The notes under the pieces were generated by a model, which had not been told where the DNA came from, made no database searches, and worked only from the letters and a program-made list of their open reading frames with translations. The position numbers were made by a program, and so were the translations under genes. DNA of 64,000 nucleotides from Apodemus sylvaticus (lineage: Eukaryota; Chordata; Mammalia; Rodentia; Muridae): assembly GCF_947179515.1 (NCBI RefSeq), contig NC_067474.1:88797324-88861323 (forward strand). Direction: 5' to 3'. Numbering within the stretch: the stretch's first letter is position 1; the number at the start of each line of letters is the position of its first letter. This document shows positions 1 to 11,370 of this stretch, one piece after another.

Positions 1-299
1 TTACAAATTATTGATATGCTACTTTCCCCAGATTTGCAAAGCAAAACGACTTTGTATCCTAGCAAAATAAACTGTATAATTTGGGAATGATTTGAGAGTT
101 AGTGGTTTTGTTAACAGTCCTAAAACTATCCTGAGTATGTTATTTGAGCAAGACATACTTCATTTTAAATTCTGAAACTTTGCCAGCCTAAGTGTTGTTT
201 ATACACATCAGAGGTACAGTGATATGAAAGTCAGTGATCATAAAGGGGTATTCTTTTTGTTTGGTAGTGGTTGTAGGTTTGTTGATGTTGTTTTGGTTT
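1..299. other. Unique intergenic sequence
   Basis: AT-rich sequence without a recognisable repeat, exon or RNA gene. Nothing supportable is seen here. Confidence 0.5.
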
Positions 300-445
300 T
301 GGTGTTTTGTTTTGTTTGAGGCAGGGTTTCTCTGTGTAGCCTGGCTGTCCAGGATCTTGCTGTGTACACCAGGCTCTCCTCAAACTCATGCAGTTCGACT
401 TGCTGGACTCTCGAGTGTTAGAGTTAAATGCACTACTGCCTGGAG
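300..445 (-). mobile_element. B1 SINE, antisense
   Basis: The + strand reads 'gcagggtttctctgtgtag' followed by 'cctggctgtcc' and 'accaggct', the reverse complement of the B1 3' half and body. It is diverged and lacks the clean 5' end. B1 elements are 7SL RNA-derived, non-autonomous retroposons moved by L1 proteins. Confidence 0.85.
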
Positions 446-447
446 CA

Positions 448-609
448 TATTCAATTTTAATTTATTACATTTATTTTCTGTGTGCATATGTTCATGTAGA
501 TGAGAAGCACCTTACAGTAGTTGATTCTCTCCTTAGACCATGAGAACTAAACTCAGGTCATCAGGGATGGTTATAGGGAACCTTAACTATTGAGCCATCT
601 CACCAGCCC
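448..609 (-). mobile_element. B3/B2-family SINE, antisense
   Basis: It ends in 'gagccatctcaccagccc', the reverse complement of the tRNA-derived B2/B3 head, and the interior matches the B3-type body ('gattctctccttagaccatg', 'aactcaggtcatcagg'). It abuts the B1 just upstream, so the two form a composite antisense SINE pair. Confidence 0.8.
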
Positions 610-1785
610 AAATGTTAAATTTTATTGAAATTTTTAGTGCTCTCATGTTCTGATTTCCATAACTTTATTTTTCTTTTGCCAAAGACATGGTCCTATGAAT
701 CTAATTTTAATGAGTGAATTCAAGCAGAGTGCATAATGCTTATGCTTTTAATCCAACTGTCATTTTAATCCAACTGACAGGATTTAGAGACACTTTGGAG
801 ATAGAACTCCGCGTATACAAGAGTATGTATGTGAGGATGGAAGACTCATCCTCAATATGGGGATCACTATCATGAGGTTTGATGTTCTTGACTGAGAGAA
901 AACAAACAAATAAACAAAACACCAGGAAAATAGGAGAATGTAAGTTGAGAAGCACCATTCATCTCTCTCTGTTTCTTGAATAAAGAAATCAGTGTGACTA
1001 CTACCTCATGCTTCTACCTCCATGCCCTCCTGCCTTTCAACCTGGGAAACACAATAACTTTTCAAGTTTGTTTCCTGGTTAAAGCAATAAGAAAATAAAC
1101 TGATATACATCCACAAACCTAACGTAAAGAATATCTACAACAAGAGAAACCCTGTGAGCCCTTCTGAAAGTATTGTTCAGTCCACACAGCCTGAGTGCTT
1201 CACATGTACCTATGATGTCAACTACATTGTAACATTTCTTGTCTCTGAGCCATGTTTAATCACATAAAACTGAAGAAAAATTATGAAGTTGCTGAGTATA
1301 TTGAGTTATAACAGTCATCGAAAATTAGGTGTGAGAACCACCCCCTTTATGCCCATGTGGAGAGGAAACACAGGTATACAGAACAAGGTATTGAACACAA
1401 CATAATAAATATTGATAGCCAGATATGATAAGTAACTATGTTATGAATTACTAAGAACATGGAGCTGTTAATAATGCCAAGTGATTCCAGTGCGTTCTCT
1501 TTTCTGGGTATACATCTGGTTGTTTTCTTTTTCTACATTAACTTCTACATTAGCCATGGTAAACGTGGGTGTCCCTCAGCACTTCATACACCTTCTCACT
1601 TATCCCTCAACCTGCCAATCCCATGAACTTTTGGGACAGATTAGCATTGTCACAAAGAGATACAAAGAAGCCAAAACTGAATGTGTGTTCCTAAAAGGAA
1701 TTTCTTTCTGGACTATCTAGAAAATTTAAAGCTTGTATCCACCTCCCATGAGTGTTAAACCTTCTATTCCATATAATATCACCAA
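610..1785. other. Unique intergenic sequence
   Basis: No recognisable repeat, pseudogene or exon. The short open frames here have no domain or composition that suggests a gene. Confidence 0.5.
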
Positions 1786-1967
1786 GGACCACCTTCTACA
1801 CACAGAACCCCACCACACACAGACACACAAACAGACACACACAAATGCATGCCAATACATGCTTGTGCATACGGACATGAGAAAGACAGAGAGACAGAAA
1901 ACCACATGACCAAGTGCCATCTCCTCACACACACTGTAAAGAGAAAGAGGAAAAGAAATGAGAGACA

Positions 1968-2028
<61 letters not shown>

Positions 2029-2030
2029 TC
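1786..2030. repeat. CA-rich tract followed by (GA)n
   Basis: A degenerate CA-rich stretch (about 1795-1850) leads into a purine-rich run and a (GA)n microsatellite at about 1971-2028. The open frame across it is a product of the repeat (alternating Arg-Glu), not a gene. Confidence 0.85.
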
Positions 2031-2040
2031 ACCACATCAC

Positions 2041-2655
2041 CAAAGCCATCTCCACACAGAAATACCACTATCTCCTCAGTCGCGTCAAGCTTGCCTTTTA
2101 ATCAGCACAGTAAACAAGCTTCTATGCCCTAGGCTGGCATTCCACAAACTCAGCCAAATCCTGGGGTTTTGTGAATGCTGCAGTCAGCAGGCCAAGGAGA
2201 CATATTTGCTCACACATTATGTTTCTGGGCACAATAGAAAAACTCGCAAAAAATCCAAACACTGTTTTTATATAGTAGTTCCTAATCTGGTCACAATCTC
2301 CTGAAAGAGTTTAGATTATATAGTGCCCTATTCAGATAGCTAAATGATTAACATTTTCATTTGAACCTATCCAGAGAAATCCAAAGAAAATGTCCAGAGC
2401 AGTTTCTGCCAAGCTAAAATACTTTTAGTTTTTATCTGAGAGAGTAAACACTACTCCTTCGTCATACAGGTGCCACAGGTTCTCAGCGGGGAAGACTTCT
2501 GGAGTGAAAAGGCCCCAATGATAGCTCTTAAATGAACATTAATTATCATGTGGGATCTTAAGGCCCAGGATATAGTGTTCCCCAAAAAACTGAGATCAGA
2601 AAGAGAAACAAGAATCCCTTTAACTCAGTTTCTACATGCCCAACTAAGAAAGATC
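2041..2655. other. Unique intergenic sequence
   Basis: No clear repeat or gene. It is bounded on the left by the GA microsatellite and on the right by an L1 3' end. Confidence 0.45.
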
Positions 2656-2972
2656 AAGGAATAATAATGTGTACCAACCAGTACTCCCAAAGTTCCCAGG
2701 GACTAAACCACCAACCAAAGAGTACAATGGGGGAACCCATGGCTCCAGCTACATATGTAGCAGAGGATGGCCTTTTCAGACATCAATGAGAGGAAAGGCC
2801 ATTGGTCCTGTGAAGGATCAGGATTGATGCCCCAGTGTAGGGGAAGGCCAGGTCAGGAAAGTGTGTGTGGAGGGGTAAACAGGGGAGGGGGGATGCAATA
2901 GGGGATTTTCAGAGGGGTAACGAGGAAACGAAATAACATTTGAAATGTAAATAAAGCAAATATCTAATAAAA
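2656..2972 (+). mobile_element. L1 LINE 3' UTR fragment, sense
   Basis: It matches the murine L1 3' UTR: 'ccagggactaaaccaccaac', 'atggctccagctacatatg', 'catcaatgagagg', then 'taacatttgaaatgtaaat' and 'aaatatctaataaaaaaaaa' as the tail. It is strongly 5' truncated, with no ORF2 left. The 'cagacatcaatgag' stretch here is the undisturbed version of the site that carries an insertion in the related copy at 23.2 kb. Confidence 0.9.
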
Positions 2973-3119
2973 AAAAAGAAAGATCACATCAAAAATAAGC
3001 TTGGCAATGGTTAGACTCATGTTTATTATTGAGATAAATTTGATCAGAGTCTCTCTAGTGCTTGGCTCTGTACATCTCAGACTTGTTATTGATCAGCTTG
3101 GGCAGATACTATAAGTATA

Positions 3120-3530
3120 AATTAACATGCTCCAGTGAAAAATCCCCACGGGAGCCATTACTCTGAAAATAAATCCTCTTCTATGTTTAGCAATAATTAC
3201 AGGCAGGATTCCACTGGACAACATGGAGGAGAGAGTAGCTGTTTTATTCCCAGGCACTCTTTGATGTCCCTGAGAGTGAGACTCTACAATTTACGACTCA
3301 AAATATGTTTTGCCTTGCTGCACATTCAGACTGAAGGGATGGCGCAAGAAATACAATTTATTGTCAGCAGCTGGCAATCAGCTGTCAAGAAGTGCATTGT
3401 TTATCTGAAGAATCTCGGGAGTCCAGGGGCTGCTCTTTAATTGACTTTGGTGAAGCCTCCAGAAGGCTTAGAGGCTGCCTCTGAAGCCTGAGGTGCATGA
3501 GCCTCTTAATCCATATTAGTTTAAATTATC
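3120..3530. promoter_or_regulatory. Candidate conserved non-coding element
   Basis: Complex, repeat-free sequence with a dense set of plausible transcription factor sites: two CAGCTG E-boxes at 3368-3373 and 3379-3384 (11 bp apart), plus 'acaatttattgtc' and 'cattgtttatc', which resemble homeodomain, SOX or forkhead sites. Deep conservation cannot be tested here; the call rests on composition and motif density only. Confidence 0.3.
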
Positions 3531-4175
3531 AGTCTCAAAGAAAGTACCCTGAGGAGATAAAGGTTTTAAGTAGAAGAAGAGACAAGGTCAGGAGACCTGC
3601 ACTCTCTTTAAGGAGAAGTCATGTTTATGACAAATGGAAAGAAGGGGACTAAAGTGACATCACAAGCAATTAATAGGGAAAAGCAAGCAAACAAATAAAA
3701 AATGGGCAAAGCATTTTAGGCAAACCACTAAACAAAGTATAAAATAGCCAAACTGTATATTCTTATAGTTTCCTAAAATGGTAAGTTCTGACGTATTCTA
3801 CATATTCTATAATAATGGACTCCACGGAGGTTTCATAATTACATGAACTCAGAATCTCTTAATCATATTGTACAGAGTATGTGATGAGATCAGACTGTTG
3901 CACAATGATACAAACTATGCTCCTGGCCTACACTGAGACCCTTTCTGGAGGGACCAGTATAGATCCTATCTCTAAAGTCCACAAAATTCTGACAAAGCAA
4001 AAGACTTCATTGTGCATCCTTACACAGCTCAGCAGGTAGATCCAACCAACAATATGTCTATATGAGTTTCCAGTTAGGCAGTTTAAAAGCATGGTGTTTG
4101 TAGTTAATGTTCTTAATTTTCTCCTGTAACAATGAATATAAATAATGTTTATATAATAATGGTGCCTAACACACT
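3531..4175. other. Unique intergenic sequence
   Basis: AT-rich DNA with no recognisable gene or repeat. Confidence 0.45.
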
Positions 4176-4179
4176 TTTA

Positions 4180-4440
4180 CATATGTACATACTATGGAAG
4201 AGCACAACCAAATTACTTAGCATATCCATTGCTTCCCATGCTTCTTAGTGTTTTTTAGTAAGAACATTTAAAAATTTACTCTTAGACATTCTCAAGAATG
4301 CACTGTTATTAACTCTTGTCACCATGTTGTATAACAGATCTCCTGAACTTTATCACATGCTTAAATGGAATTTTGTAACCCCAATTTTTTCAAATACCTG
4401 GCTATAACACACCCAACTCATCCTTTTTAATTACACATAC
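4180..4440 (+). mobile_element. Ancient L1 (L1M-type) 3' end, sense
   Basis: The order 'attacttagcatatccatt', 'aagaacatttaaaaatttac', 'ttattaactcttgtcaccat', 'gttgtataacagatctcctg', 'ggaattttgtaacc' follows the 3' UTR of the old mammalian L1M families. It is highly diverged, as expected for an insertion older than the rodent radiation. Confidence 0.65.
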
Positions 4441-5080
4441 TAAAGGACATTCCAAACTATCTCAGTACAAAGACAGCTTCAGGAAAACTCACATATTAAT
4501 GTTTTGTATTTCATTTTTATATTAAATTCAACAATTCAAATAATAAGACAATAATCTCAAACACGTACACGCTAACAATTTACTTCAAAATAGCTTTCTT
4601 CTCCAAGTCTTGGATATTTGTCTCCATCCATGTAACCTTCCCTAATGATCCCAAAAGATTCCACTGAAGAAGCAAACACAAAAAACAAACAAAACATGAA
4701 GCAAATTAAAACATATAAACCCAATCAGAATATTAAATAACTAGGTGGATAATATGATTGGTAATAATTTACCAATCACAAAATTAATGTAAATGCCCAG
4801 AAGGTGATCAATGTTAAAGCCAGAACATAAATAAGTACATACAAAATGATTTTTAATTATGTAAAGTACAAATTACATTTGTGCACTGACACTCAGAAGT
4901 CAAGGGATAATGTCATACAGCCAGGAAATAGCATCAGACAACAATGCTTGTTGAGTTTATTTTCCAGTAAGTTAGAGACTTCTCGTCTTAGTAAGTCACT
5001 AAGTGTCTGAGAATGATTGGTGTTTTCAACTAAGAAATATGAAGTCATTACACCTAATTTGCTAGATAGATCTCTAAATC
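4441..5080. other. Unique AT-rich sequence
   Basis: AT-rich stretch with poly-A-like runs but no identifiable element. Confidence 0.45.
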
Positions 5081-5084
5081 TTTA

Positions 5085-5230
5085 CACATGATTTCATTTT
5101 TACCTTCAAGTAACTCTGTAGGGTAAATACAATTACTAGCACCATTTTGCAGATAAGGAAACCAAGGCTTGCTGAAGTCACAGAACTTGCCTAGGGTGAT
5201 ACTGTGACAGAGATAGGAATTAAGTCCTCT
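5085..5230 (+). mobile_element. MIR SINE, sense
   Basis: It contains the MIR core and 3' part: 'ccattttgcagataaggaaa', 'ccaaggcttgctgaagtcac', 'agaacttgcctagggtga', 'agagataggaattaagtcc'. MIR is an ancient tRNA-derived SINE shared by mammals. The flanking open frames on both strands are shadows of it. Confidence 0.85.
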
Positions 5231-7565
5231 GTCATGCTGACAAATTTGCTCAAGGTGAAGCCAGCAGATTTTCACTTGAGAGTGGCCAATGGTTTGGGTT
5301 TTTATGCTGTTACACTGACAAAAGGCTCTGGTACATTTTCATATTACAATGCTGCTCTGGTGACTGAGATTGTTGTAGGATTTTCAAGTCCACTCGTATG
5401 CAAAAGAAAGCAATAACAGGACAAAACATCAGGTAAAGAAGATATTAAGTTCCAAAAAGAAAAATGAAAGCCTGAGTATCAGGATACATCATATTTACAT
5501 CACTTGGTCAGGGTTTTACATCCTAATGCACCTTTAAGTTTTTATTTTACTCTCACATCCTGGTTCCTCAGCAGTTCACAAAGGGTGTGTGCACCTGACC
5601 TCTAATGATAACTCATCTTCCATCCTAATGCTATACTGAAGCTGTAAAGCCATGAATTAGCAACAAATCCCCCACTCTTTGCCCCTTCAGCCCTTGGAGT
5701 TTAACTCCTCTCACATTACAGTATTTATTGAATTTCCCAGCCAAACGGTGTTCTGCTCCATAAAATTCTGACAAGTGGACTCTGCCAAGCTAATAATGGC
5801 TTCATTCTGCTGAAATAAACTTATTTCACTGCGGCAAACAAAACGCCATGACCTGGAAAGGTTATTTTTAACTGGGTAATGACTCAGTCCCAACCAAGCA
5901 TTTCCCTCAAGGTTCCCTGTTTTAAATAAGTTACATTTCTTAAATAAAATGTGTGTTATTATGTATGTTCTTGTCTGTCAATTTTCCACAATGAAGGGAA
6001 AGTGGATATTTTCATTGCTTAAAGTGTTTTATTCCATTATTCAATAGCTGGTCAGCTAAGCAGAGCAAGGGTCCTGAGTTCCTGTCCTACAGAATAACCC
6101 AAAGAACTGGGAAAATACAATAGATAAATAAAAGTGTGAAGTCCTTTTAAAACAGAATCTCAGTTTGGCTGCAAGTTTTCTTTTAATTAAGCAGCGCCAA
6201 GGCCTTTCAATTCTGAACCACTTTTCCAAGTGCCTCTAAGAAAGGGCATTCTTATCACACTATTTTTTAAAGTGTGAATAAATTTTGCTAAGGTTGCTTA
6301 GGCTGTTTATCAAATAAAGGTACGCCTGGACAGATTCATCTGTATCCTCATTAACTAACATTTATCTAGTTCTTAAACACCCTCCCACCCCCTCCCCCAA
6401 CACACACAAGTTGAAAAGCAAACCCAACTTCAATTTTCTCCATACTGTTTTTAGGTTTCAGGGTGATCATTGTACTGTAGGATGCGCAAAACCAAACAAA
6501 TGAAGAAACAGAAACAAATGCCATGATGAGGTCAAATTTTTCTCCAAGTTTCAAATGATCAGGGAGTCCAAAGGCTCAATTACAACAGCTGGGATCTTGT
6601 ACCAACATGCTGCACCCTGCCAGCCCTGCCTTCTGAGACTAATAAAAGAGAAGAACCCTTGACAGAGAACAGCTGGGCTCCTTATGAAGCTGTTCAATAG
6701 AAATGAGGAGGCCACCCACAGCCCACCAGAACTCATGGCCGGGTGTGTAGGCACAAAGGCACAAAAAAAGAAGTCTGGTAAGATGGAACATGTATTTAAA
6801 AGAGACTGAAACCAAGAAATGGCAGTGACTAATGCGGGCGAGGTGTTGATTTTCAAAGTAAACCATGTTACAGTCAAATCTGGCCAAGCTAGCACAGAGA
6901 GGAGCCTTAAGGCTGAGGAGACCGGAACTTTCGTTCATGTAAAAGGAAATATAGAAAAATTTTTAACCTGACTAGGGTTTCTAAAGACAAGAATCTTTTA
7001 GTAAATTCCCTTAGTTGTGGTTCTGTACAAACCTGAATACCCTTTGGAGGACTATAATATGTATTCACACTTTGAGTAAAAGGTTGCAGTATAAATCGTC
7101 TTCCTATTGCTTCCTGCCAATTCCTCTGCCTCCAGATTGCAGGCGGCCTTGGCTACCAACAACAACTATCCCAGTCAAAGCCAGGCCACAGAATCATTGT
7201 CAGTTAGCCAAAGGAATAAAGGGCATAGAGAAAAATCATCAAACCACACATGGAGATTGCAAAGCAGGAGACTCCTACACTGGGCATGATCCTTTACATG
7301 CAGTAAGTAAATCAGAGTTTCATGCTAGGTAAGTTAAGGTTAGATGAAACTTAGAGAAGCTACAAACAAACACAGCAAAAGCACACAGAACACAAAAACT
7401 CTCCAGTGTTTTGGTTTTTTTTTTAAAGGAAATCAGGCAAGTTTCTATGCATACTAGAAAGAAAAGAAAAGATATTACCCATTTCCTGAATACCATGTTC
7501 TTTTAAGACTATATAAGTCATCTTTAATTGTTACAGATGGGTCTGAGAAGGCATTTAATTTAGTG
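5231..7565. other. Unique sequence with possible conserved blocks
   Basis: More than 2 kb without a young repeat. Two stretches look less random than their surroundings: 5700-5900, containing 'ctgaaataaacttatttcac' and an AP-1-like 'atgactcag', and 6165-6330, containing 'cttttaattaagcagcgcca'. No splice-bounded exon or long open frame is seen. Confidence 0.4.
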
Positions 7566-7572
7566 GTGTAGT

Positions 7573-7639
<67 letters not shown>
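7573..7639. repeat. Compound (TG)n(GA)n microsatellite
   Basis: About 16 TG units run directly into about 18 GA units with no spacer. The TG half can adopt Z-DNA and the GA half triplex DNA. Confidence 0.97.
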
Positions 7640-7644
<5 letters not shown>

Positions 7645-8194
7645 TAATTGTTCACCATTAATGGCAAGTCAAATACTGACCCAGAACATGAGAAACTGAG
7701 AGGAAGAGCATTGTGGCAAACTATGGCATCGTTTATTAATTAATAACACAGGACAACAGCATTCCTGCCTGCCTTAAGTATGATTTGGTTCTGGCTTTGT
7801 TAGTCAACATAGAAAATGTTACGAAGTCACCTAAAACAAATAATGAAGTTGAAAATTGTGGCCATTTCTACCTTTGCATGTATTAGAGAATATCTGCTTT
7901 TGAGATTTGTTCCAGAATCAAAACACAAAAAGGTTTGGCATTACATGATGGACGCTGCATGGGAATAAAAATGGATGTTTATTTATGAAGAACTATAAAG
8001 TGATTCTTGATTCCCAAGACTATTATCTGTCCCAAGATTCTTTGGCCTCAAAAAGGACCCAAGCTTGGTTCCCTATTTTCAATGGCAGGTAGCTCATAAT
8101 TACCTGAAACTTCAACGGATCCAAAGTATTATTTTGGACTCATTAGATACCTGCACTCACAAACACAGAGGCACACGTAACTTTAAAATAACAA
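7640..8194. other. Unique intergenic sequence
   Basis: No recognisable gene or repeat between the compound microsatellite and the first B2 element. Confidence 0.45.
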
Positions 8195-8475
8195 CATATG
8201 GGACTAGGAAGACAGTTCAGTAGCTAAGAGCACTGACTGCTTTTCCAGAAGGCTCTGGTTCAAGTCCCAACATACACATGCCAGCTCACAATTGGTTGTA
8301 ACTACAGACCCTTGGTATCTGATGCCCTCTTTTGGCCTGCAAAGCACCATGCACATCTCTGTCTGTCTGTCTGTCTGACTCTCTCTCTCTCTCTTTCTCT
8401 CTCTCTCTTTTATATACACATACACATATACACATGCAGGCAAAATACCCATACACATAAAATAAACAATGATAA
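8195..8475 (+). mobile_element. B2 SINE with internal CT expansion
   Basis: The head 'agctaagagcactgactgct' and the body 'tctgatgccctcttttggcc' are typical B2. A (TCTG)n/(CT)n tract at about 8358-8410 lies in the 3' part, before the A-rich tail. The antisense open frames here are translations of the CT tract. Confidence 0.9.
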
Positions 8476-8492
8476 ATAAATATAATCAAAGC

Positions 8493-8735
8493 AATATTGG
8501 TTCTATAGAGAGCTCAGTGGTCAAGAACATTTATTGCTCTTATAGAAGACCTGGGAAGGGTTCCCAGCACACAGTTGATGCCTCACACCCATCTGAAACA
8601 CTAGATCCAGGGGGGATTCTGACAACCTACTCTTCTGCAAGTACTAGATATGGTAATTGGGGTGCAGATAAACACATACGGACTAAACAGTCAAATGCAT
8701 AGAATAAAATTAAATACAGTTTAGAATAAGTTAAA
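8493..8735 (+). mobile_element. B2-family SINE, diverged, sense
   Basis: 'agagctcagtggtcaagaac' followed by 'gggttcccagcacaca' gives the B2 head, and 'aataaaattaaatacag' the tail. It is older than its neighbour upstream and follows it after about 20 bp. Confidence 0.75.
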
Positions 8736-8867
8736 ATAAAAATTTGAAGAATAGAATGTTTTGCACAAAACATTCTAAACAGATCAGAGCATATAATTGC
8801 TTCAGCAAAAATGTAGTTTATTACTATGGCATGGCTCTGCTTCATCAGAATTATGCCATCAACTCAA

Positions 8868-9106
8868 CACATCTTCTACAACAATTCTCAACCTTCCTGA
8901 TGCTACAACACTTTAGTACAGCTTTTCAGGTGACTATGACCCACAACCATAAAATTATTTTGTTGCTACTCTATAAACTGTAACTTTGCTACTGTTATGA
9001 ATCCTATGTAATTACCTGAAATACAAGATAGCTGATATGCATTCCTTGTGGAAGTTTCATTCTACAACAAAGGGGTTTCGATCAACAGGTTGAGAACCAC
9101 AGTTTT
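8868..9106 (-). mobile_element. URR1-like hAT-Charlie DNA transposon
   Basis: It begins with 'caattctcaaccttcctgat' and ends with 'caacaggttgagaaccacag', i.e. the inverted ends 'tggttctcaacct' of this non-autonomous rodent hAT family. Internal match: 'atgacccacaaccataaaat'. No transposase is encoded. The family name is from memory; the inverted ends are directly visible. Confidence 0.75.
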
Positions 9107-9240
9107 AGAGGAAATTGGCATCTGCTTTTCATGCACAATAACAACATTGAGTCAAAGTTGCTTTGACTAATATGATTCCCCCAAATTTGAAGTGGGAACA
9201 CAACCTTCTTCATCCTTATTTTCTTGCTTGTTAAAGACAG

Positions 9241-9293
9241 TAACAAAAACAAAACAAAACAAAAAACCACAAAACAAAACCAAAAAAACAGCT
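9241..9293. repeat. A-rich (CAAAA)n tract
   Basis: Imperfect CAAAA and CAAAAA units. It may be the remnant of a retroposon tail but no body is recognisable next to it. Confidence 0.8.
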
Positions 9294-10880
9294 AAAACTG
9301 AGCTGTAAGCTTCTTTCATGCTGGCTAGCTTTCGTGGTGCTATGGTCTTATCTAAAACAGGGCTATGCATGCTACACTACCAACTTTCTGGGCAAGATGT
9401 GCCTCCTTGGACAACAGTAGCATTACTATTTTGAGGATGAACCTGATCTACAGGCCTGAAAAACTCAAGCCTGACTGCAAATTTAGGCAAAAGTACCTGG
9501 CTAAAGAGGCCATGGGCCCTGGGCAGAGCCATAAAGACTTAAAAAGTAAATTGGAAAGAAAGGTTTCGGAGAGTAGAGGAAATAAGAGATGGCAATGAAG
9601 GTATCCATATAATTAAAATATGGTGAGAATGTATTCGCCTTTCAACCAACCTCATTCTAACCCATTTGGCATATATAATTTTTGCCTCTGTCTTCTTTAT
9701 TCAGGAGTATTAATAGTAAGGTACCACTGTTCTTCCATAAAGTGGAGGAGGAGGAACCTGAATAAAGCCTTGTCCTACTGAATATTTTAATATTTATTGA
9801 ACAGTGGAAGAGGGTAGGAAAAAGGGTCAGAAAAGAAATGTCTTTGGCACAGTGTTCTTGAGATGGCTGACAGAAAAAGAAGGACAACAAAACATGCAGT
9901 GGAGCGGGGGGGGGGGGGGGGGGGGGGGGGGGAAACAGTGCCATGCCTGATCTTCATCAGGCATGCTCCCTTTTCTTTCCATCTCTGCACATCTTTCTGC
10001 AGACCCTACTCTCACAGTCTATACCTCCCCAAGCACATTTATACACACTAATCTCCTATCACACTGGGTAAACATTCTAGATTTATCTTCTTCAAGAAAC
10101 AATCTTGCCCTCTGGTCACATATCATTTTCTTAAAGCTTCTTAAACTTTACCCCCAAATTCCATTTGCGTTTTTTAGACATTGTTTTTTGCTAACTTTGA
10201 AAAATAAACAAGCCCAGCTCAATTACCATATTTTAGGACAGCCTTTTGCTGTTTTAAAGCTGAACAGAATCACAGGACATATCAAAAATATTCTGGACTT
10301 GATCACATCTGTCACAGAGAATTCAAAATTCACTTAGGACAATTAAATTAGCTAAGTAAAGGGGGTTGTGTATACTGTGGCTATGGTAGAAAAAACATCA
10401 TGGAATTATTTTAGTTGGTAGAATCTGGCATTCTTGAAGTTTGTCCAAACATATTTTTCTTAGAATCAACAATGAACAAGTTATGGTGAAAGAAAGATAA
10501 CATTATCATTCAAATAAGATATGATTCTTTTCAAATGCAAAAATGAAATTATAAATGAGAGGAAACAGCCGGGGTGAATCCTGCTGCTTCAGATTCATCT
10601 TGGAGAAAAAGAATTTTATTTACCACTTATTTACTTACAAACAATGCAACCTGCACAATTTGCAAGTTCATGGAGATCTTAAGATAGTGTGCAATGTTTT
10701 GTTGTTCCTACATCACCAATTCTTTAGGTTTTGACTTTGTCGTTATTATAAAACCATACTATCAGCACAATCCATTGCAGAATCAAAAGGATAGCTGAGG
10801 ACGAGCAATTACAGTAGGCAGTAACCACAAAGGCCGTTGATGTTGAGAATGCCATTTGCCAGAATGATGGCTAGGAAAGA
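9294..10880. other. Unique sequence carrying a poly-G run
   Basis: No recognisable gene or interspersed repeat. The overlapping open frames at 9.66-10.05 kb depend on the G run (Pro or Gly repeats) and are not genes. Confidence 0.45.
9906..9932. repeat. Poly-G run of 27
   Basis: Twenty-seven consecutive G on the + strand. Such long G homopolymers are much rarer than A runs and can fold into G-quadruplexes. Exact length may be affected by sequencing. Confidence 0.9.
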
Positions 10881-10881
10881 T

Positions 10882-10959
10882 TCACCAAAAATGACAGTTC
10901 AGGTAGGGGTGAAATATTAATCACCAAAAAGGGCAGTTTAGGTAGGGGTGAAACCTTAC
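10882..10959. repeat. Imperfect 39-bp tandem duplication
   Basis: Two adjacent units share 'tcaccaaaaa', 'gacagttcaggtaggggtga' (unit 1) versus 'ggcagtttaggtaggggtga' (unit 2), with a period of 39 bp. Confidence 0.8.
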
Positions 10960-11184
10960 TCAGATGTGATCTGATAAGGTGTGCAGAGGCATGGGCACAC
11001 TTCAAATTGAGTCTTAGTCAGATGTGATATGGGACATGCATAAAGGCATAGGCATAGGCATGTTTTAACTCATTCATTTCCATGAAACCAACACATGGGC
11101 ATGAAGCTATGTTTTCACCTTAGCAGCCACATTTTGCAACAGAAGTTGTCACTGTTGGCGGAAACTCGTCAATGAGAGAGGTGT

Positions 11185-11370
11185 ACTGGCATATGCCTCT
11201 AATTCCAGCCCTTGGGATCCAGAAGTAAGAAAATGACTAGTTCTAGCTCTAGCTTGGGATCCAGAAGTAAGAAAATGACTAGTTCTAGCTCCAGCTTGGC
11301 AACATAACATGTGCAAGGTCATGATGGGCTACATGAGTCAAAAATAAATAAATACATAAATAAACACAAA
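11185..11370 (+). mobile_element. Diverged B1-like SINE with internal duplication
   Basis: 'gcatatgcctctaattccag' and 'gatgggctacatgag' followed by an (AAAT)-rich tail match the B1 frame. A 42-bp segment is duplicated within it (11211-11252 and 11253-11294). Confidence 0.6.
11211..11294. repeat. 42-bp tandem duplication
   Basis: Two units beginning 'cttgggatccagaagtaaga' are identical except for one base near the end ('agctctag' versus 'agctccag'). Confidence 0.93.

Noticed and set aside
1481..1720. 79-codon open frame with a hydrophobic start
   Set aside because: No known family, no supporting promoter or splice context; considered a chance frame.
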